DNA from: Celoporthe dispersa
Taxonomy: Eukaryota > Ascomycota > Sordariomycetes > Diaporthales > Cryphonectriaceae
Direction: 5' to 3'
Assembly: GCA_016584495.1 (NCBI GenBank)
Contig: WAID01000012.1
Coordinates: 496,001-560,000 of the forward strand
DNA length: 64,000 nt
Shown here: piece after piece, positions 58,670 to 64,000 of the stretch
Layout of the letters: each line of letters starts with the position of its first letter
How positions within the stretch are numbered: the first letter of the stretch is position 1
Program-made: the position numbers and the translations under genes
Notes under the pieces: generated by a model
What the model was told of the DNA's origin: nothing
Database searches by the model: none
Seen by the model: only the letters and a program-made list of their open reading frames with translations

Positions 58670-61600
58670 ATGACCCGCCCCTCTAGTGCGAGCTTCGCAC
58701 AGTTCTTCCCTGCCGCTCCCAGGGCTGCTAGGGACAGGGCCATGGAGCGCGAGAGGGAGAGGGCGAGGAGGGACACACAGGACTTGCCATCCTCGGCAGC
58801 AACAACACACACGGACAAGCCCCCTCCCAACGGCCTATCTGGGCACGGCGCGACCGACGATGATCACCCTGTCGCAAGATCCTCCTTCCGGGATACCTCA
58901 ATATCAGACCCAGCGCGAACCCCCGCTGATGATATCGACTCCTCCTTCCGCGCGGACCAGCCAGCCACTGTCGGCTCTGAGAGCTCACATGCTAGCCTCG
59001 CGTCCTCTGCGACCAATGCTTCCTCGATGCGCAACAGCGCTGCCGTGTCCAAGAACAACATCTCATCCTCATACTCGCTGGTCACCCCGCTCACGACCAT
59101 CGGCTCGCCATCCCCCTCCGCCGGTCCTCATCCACCAAGGCTGGATACATCTAATTCCTCATACCCTGACAAGATCGGCGCGTCCACGTCCAAGCCTGGT
59201 GGCTCCCTTGACAATGTCGCTGCCGTGAATACATCCACTATCTCACACCGTATACCGGCTCGAGACCCGTCACTCCGTGTCCAGGTCATCAAGGCCATAC
59301 ATGATCCATCCATCGACCGATCATCGCGAGATAAGAAGAAACCGAAATATAAGGAGTATGGAATGGTACGTAACATATGTATATGTATATATATACTACA
59401 CACTCGGGGGTGGAGGGAGGGAAAGGGGGGCGGGGGGCGTCATCATCTTTTTTTCGGTGAACCTGGCTAATAAAATCGCTCTGTGTACAGGAAGATGACG
59501 CTCCCCCCCGGCCGACCCTCGACTGGCTAAAGGCGGTCGCCTCGACTACATCAACGTCGACTATCACCTGCCCAAGTCCCGCTTGCGCCAATCGCCGTAC
59601 AACGTGAAGCCCTACGCGTGGGACCCAAAGGCGTCTGTCGGCCCTGGCCCCCCGACCCAGGTCGTCGTGACCGGCTTCAATCCTCTGATCACCTTTGCCA
59701 AAGTCGCAACGATCTTTGGTTCCTTTGGTGATGTCGCCGAGAGTAGCAACAAGATGCACCCGGAGACAGGGAGCTTCCTGGGCTTCGCTACCTTCCGCTA
59801 CAAGGACTCGAAGCCCAGCCGGTCACGGCCGCTCCCAGTCCTGGCGATTGACGCTGCTAAGCGCGCGGTGCGCAACATGAACGGCAAGTCCATCGAGTCT
59901 CACAGGGTCCGCGTCGAGTTCGATCCAGATGGCAAGAAGAGCCGCCGCATGCTGGAGGATGCCCTGAAGAGCGAGCGCGAAAGGTCACTGCCCCTGATCG
60001 CCAAGCCGATTCCCACCGCACCGCGACCGAAGGAATTTGCTACGAGAGCCCCTCCGACCGCACCTCGAGGGCCTGCTGCCTTCCGACAACCCGCAGCTGC
60101 AGAGGGCCGCCCGCTGTCCGTGGCCGCGCGGATCTCCAGCCTGATTGAGCAGGTCCCCGTCTCGACCAGCCTGAAGAAGGAGCCATACATATTTGTCGCA
60201 CACGAATCCGTCCCGGTCATGCCCACGACGATCGCGCACATGAAGAAGCGGCTCAAGAACTTCCGCTGGGAAGACGTCCGCGCTGACCGCACCGGATACT
60301 ACATCATCTTCCGCGACTCGACCCCAGGGCGCTCCGAGGCCGAGAAGTGCCATGCCTCCGCGCACGCGACCGCATTCTTCACGTACACCCTCAGGATGGA
60401 GCTCCATCTGTTTGGCAGCGAGGGCAAGCCCCCGCTCGCCTCAACCTCCCTGACCTATCGAAGGCGCAGCCGCAGCCCCCCGCGACGACCGGCACCAGTC
60501 GAACCTCCGAAGCGTGACGATAAGGAGCGCGCCAAGAGAGAGGACCAGAGGGATCTCGAGGAAGAGAAGCGTGAACGGGCGAACAATTTCGACCCGGTCA
60601 GGGGAGGCTGCCGAGGTCGTGCGCCGGGAGATGATTGAGCACCTGATCAAACATATCCGCCAGAAGGTCGCCGTGCCGAGCCTGTTGACGTATCTCGAGC
60701 CCTCGAACCACGCCGAGATGCGGATCAAGCTCGACATCCAGGATCCTCTGGCGGCCAAGGCCCCTAGCTTCCTCTTCGACGACAGCGACAAGTCTCCTGC
60801 GAGCACTCCCAACTCACGAGCCGACCCGATCGAGCGCCGCACCAAACATCTCGACGTCACAGCGCTGCCCCGTATCCGCAAGGTGAAGAAGGGTACCATG
60901 CCCCGCAGGTCCGGCTTTGCCGACCCCTTTGCTCGAGAGCGGCCTACATCCCACCGAGCAGCCTTCCGATCGCTTCACCACCGCCTGCAACATGCCGACA
61001 GTGACGCCGAGTCCGACGATGAAGCCGAGCACAGGGACTCTCTTGCGAGAGATACCGAGGAGCCCGAGTCTCGGTCTCGCAGCCGAATGAGCACCGACGA
61101 AGACTTCAAAGACGACTGGGGTCCTCCAGAGGACGACTCCTTGACGGAAGCCAGCTTCGCCCAAGACGGCATCGTGCCGCACGTGAAGAAGAGGAAGCTT
61201 GATCTGCAGATAGAGACGGCGATCAAGCGCCAGAAGAAGAGCGACGAGGAGCTGTTCGGGGTGACCATCGACCGCATCGAGACCGAGTACCCTGTTCATG
61301 ACGCTTCTGAAGACGTGCTCATGCCCGACACCGCTGAGGACAACGAGGATGGAGATTCTCGGCTTCCCACACCCGCCCTAGGTGCGAAGGGTGTCAAGAA
61401 GGGCGCGACGAAGCCAAAGAAGAAGTCCAAGAAACAGATGTTTGAGGAGCGCGAGGCGCTCAAGAAGCAGCAGCAGGACATCTTTGAGCAGGAAGCTGAG
61501 GAGAAGACTGAACCCCTCAAGCAGCCCACGCCGCCTCCTGACTCGAAACCAGAGCCAGGTGTGGTGGAGCCAAGCAAGCCTCTACCCGATCGCAACTTGT

Positions 61601-62671
61601 TCCCACACTTTGTCACCAAGGCACTCATCCTCCCGCCCAAGCTCAAGGTCGATCTAGAGTTCATGCGGACACTAGACCTGGGCGAAAAGGACAAGCCCAA
61701 CATTGCCAAGCTCAAGAAGAAGTTCGGCGTGGAAGACATTGGCGATCCTCAGACGTGGCTCTGGAGACGGAATCGGATCAAGGAACTGAATTCCTGGGAT
61801 GGCTCCGGCGATATCGTAGGCATCCAAGGCTACTACGTGCCCAATTCCACCGGGTGTGCGAGGACAGAAGGTATCAAGAAGATCCTCAACTCCGAGAAGT
61901 CCAAGTACCTCCCGCACCACATCAAGGTGCAGAAGGCCCGCGAGGAGCGCGAAAAGGCCGGCAAGGGTGGTAAGGTCAAGGCCATGGCCGAGGTCAACAT
62001 CACGAGGGTTGCGCCCGATCATGTCCCCTCGCAGAGCAACGCCCGCGACACGCGTGCCAAGCAGCGCGACCATAACTCCTCTCTTGAGAAGACACAGAAG
62101 GTCTTTGGTCAGGCATCGGATGTCTTGCGGTTCAACCAGCTCAAGAAACGCAAGAAGCCTGTCAAGTTTGACCGGTCGGCCATCCACAACTGGGGTCTCT
62201 ACGCAATGGAGAACATTGCCAAGGACGACATGATCATTGAATACGTCGGCGAGCGGGTGCGCCAGAGGATCGCAGATCTTCGTGAGATCAACTACACCAA
62301 GAGTGGTATAGGGAGCAGTTACTTGTTCCGTATTGATGACGATGCAGTCGTCGATGCGACCAAGAAAGGTGGTATCGCTCGTTTCATCAATCACAGTTGT
62401 GCGCCGAACTGCAAGGCCAGTATCATTCGCGTGGAAGGGACGAAGCGAATTGTCATCTATGCAGAGAGGGCTATAGCGCAGAGTAAGTGTCTCGTGCCCT
62501 GAATGCTTTTTACGACGTGACGGCTAACCTTTGTCCTCTTTTTTTTCTCTCTCTTTTCTCAACACAGACGAGGAACTGACATACGACTACAAATTCGACC
62601 GCGAGATGCGCTCCGAAGACCGCATCCCCTGCCTCTGTGGCACACCCGAGTGCAAGGGTTTCCTCAACTAA
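58670..62671 (+). CDS. SET1: Set1, histone H3-K4 methyltransferase of COMPASS, two frame breaks
   Basis: Exons 58670-59365, 59491-62482 and 62568-62671 (GTACGT and GTAAGT donors, CAG acceptors) give about 1263 residues. It methylates lysine 4 of histone H3 in the nucleus as the catalytic subunit of COMPASS. In order: a Ser-rich N-terminus; an RRM near residues 285-375 (TQVVVTGFNPLITFAKVATI); the SET-associated domain near 460-535 (YIFVAHESVPVMPTTIA); an N-SET region near 1018 (RTEGIKKILNSEKSKYLPHH); the SET domain (GLYAMENIAKDDMIIEYVGE, RFINHSCAPNCKAS, ELTYDYKF); and post-SET CLCGTPECKGFLN at the end. Frame breaks lie at C7 59503-59509 (one too few or two too many) and G4 60601-60604 (one too many). 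The conserved sequence resumes at once, so I read them as sequence errors. Confidence 0.93.
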
Positions 62672-63801
62672 TCCAATCCTTGGTCTTGAGCATCAGTCAC
62701 CCATACGAGTTCTCTTATCCTGTTTCGAGTTCACCAAAATCGGAGTCGGCTGCAGAGGTGTCAACGGTGTTATAGACGAGCAAAATCAGGTCTCATCTGA
62801 TCGTCCACTTTGTGAATTTTTTTTTTGTTTGTTGGCGGGCCCACGGCGATTGGTGTTTGGATTCTCATTTCATTGACGATAACTAAGTTGGTCACGTCAC
62901 GTCTGCTTGGGACCAGGTACGGTGGTTTTCGCATCCAGGGTTCGTGTGCAGGTGTTGCGGGCAAGGGAAAAAGAAAAAATACCAGATCACATCACCCTGT
63001 TAGTGAGACAGACCTTAAGGGGGTCTGGCGGGCAAAGGGAAAGCACGTCACTCAACGAGGCGGCGGTAGACACGGGGGAGGAAGCGCAGAAGGGAGCAAA
63101 TAATACGGGATTGTGCGGGGCTTGAGAGATGAGATGGCCCCGTTGGTAAAGGAGCATCAGGTCGGCCAGCCAGACAGGAGGAGGAGGAAAACCTGGCCAA
63201 CGGACATGGCTAATCTGATCCAGTCGGGCAAGAAGTTGTTGGCCTGGGTCATGAAAGGGGGGGGGGGGTTGTGGAAACACGGAGACGGCCGCGAGCTGAG
63301 TTCTCCTGTTACAGGTGCCTCCCAAAAATCTGATCGAGAGACAGAAAAGGTGCCCTAGGCCAAGAATGAAGTGAGCATCAAAATGACGTGAAGAGGAAAT
63401 CAGAGGCTCCCTCCCATATGCTTCCTTGAGAAGGTGAAATGGTCACCTCCGGCGTGTAGGGAATATATGCGTGGGCGGTGTGTCGTAGTGACTACCCAGA
63501 AACATCACTGGCTAGACGACGGCCAGGGTTGGGAATACGTGAGGTGTTGATATAAAGTCAGTAAGCTATTTGTACACACGGTCCTCCAAGGACAGAGGCC
63601 TAATCTGTGGCTTGCTTGTTCCAGTCCTGGTGGAAATGACACGAGCCCTTCTCCCGGTGTGAACCACGGACCAAAACCCAACGCCCCTCCCCAGGAACTC
63701 ATCAAAGAGTGACAGAACCCATCCAGGCGCGCTGCCGATCCCAATATTTCCCGCCAAACGCCATCCATCATTGCCAACTCATTACACGTCGGTCCCTGGT
63801 C
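62672..63801. other. Intergenic, no gene seen
   Basis: SET1 3' flank and 3' flank of the next minus-strand gene. G-run near 63258-63268. Confidence 0.5.
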
Positions 63802-64000
63802 TCATAGGTCCAACTGCAGACAAAAATCATCCTCGCCGTCACCAAGCACGTCAACGGTATCATCGTCCGTACCAAACAACCCATCATCACCACCTGCAGA
63901 CCCGAACAGCCAATCGTCCTCGTCCGGGGGCGGCGCGTCAAAAATCGACACGAACTCGGGCTTTGCTGCCTGCTCGCTCCTCGCGTGGCTTGCCGGGGTG
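63802..64000 (-). CDS. C-terminal end of an unidentified acidic protein, cut by the window edge
   Basis: An open minus-strand frame enters from the right edge and ends in TGA at 63802, giving 65 residues: KPEFVSIFDAPPPDEDDW, LFGSAGGDDGLFGTDDD and a tail ending DDFCLQLDL. Regular Asp/Glu with interspersed Phe, Leu and Trp resembles an acidic activation-type tail, which would suit a transcription factor; that is inference. Most of the gene lies outside the window. Confidence 0.5.
   Translation of the reverse strand, partial: TPASHARSEQAAKPEFVSIFDAPPPDEDDWLFGSAGGDDGLFGTDDDTVDVLGDGEDDFCLQLDL

Noticed and set aside
1..64000. CRISPR arrays, bacterial operators, riboswitches
   Set aside because: The window is eukaryotic; no spaced direct repeats of CRISPR type were seen, and no TPP-type aptamer was recognised.

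Overview
The window is nuclear DNA of a filamentous ascomycete (Pezizomycotina, probably Sordariomycetes). Genes carry short introns (about 60-215 nt) with fungal splice sites and branch points such as CTAAC. Intergenic regions are long and CT-rich. The gene set is typical of these fungi: HET-domain proteins, an MRP-type ABC transporter, an AIM6-like phosphodiesterase, cyanase, Set1, Tom40 and the TFIIIC B-block subunit. No species marker was seen.

Layout. Positions 1-4.2 kb are a gene graveyard: a broken cytochrome P450, a broken LaeA-like methyltransferase, an alpha/beta hydrolase with one frame break, and a remnant of a second hydrolase. A HET gene (4.6-6.8 kb, minus) follows, then an AT-rich stretch with coding-like scraps. 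At 9.8-15 kb lie a 48-residue secreted peptide, a FAD monooxygenase, a 74-residue membrane protein and a low-complexity protein interrupted by an in-frame TAG. A large ABCC transporter fills 16-21.2 kb (minus). After 3.5 kb without genes, a second HET gene (24.8-27.1 kb, plus) converges on a stand-alone NLR N-terminal-like domain gene (27.3-28.1 kb, minus). At 29-37 kb are a small hairpin-bearing gene, cyanase, an AIM6-like protein and a basic, probably nucleolar protein. TFIIIC takes 37.5-44.7 kb. A small unknown protein, a second FAD monooxygenase and an intron-containing tRNA-Gly follow. The right end is housekeeping: 6-phosphofructo-2-kinase, TOM40, SET1 and the C-terminal end of an unidentified acidic protein.

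Seven genes that otherwise look conserved (hydrolase, ABC transporter, cyanase, the 35.6-kb gene, TFIIIC, SET1) need one-base corrections in homopolymer runs, twelve in all, to read through. I read this mainly as an error of the sequencing or assembly. The P450 and methyltransferase at the left end carry lesions that are not homopolymer slips and look like true pseudogenes.

The genes do not form one pathway. The most interesting accessory parts are the convergent HET / NLR-domain pair (an allorecognition-like arrangement), the small secreted peptide, the hairpin-bearing mini-gene, and a phosphofructo-2-kinase whose phosphatase domain lacks the catalytic histidine.
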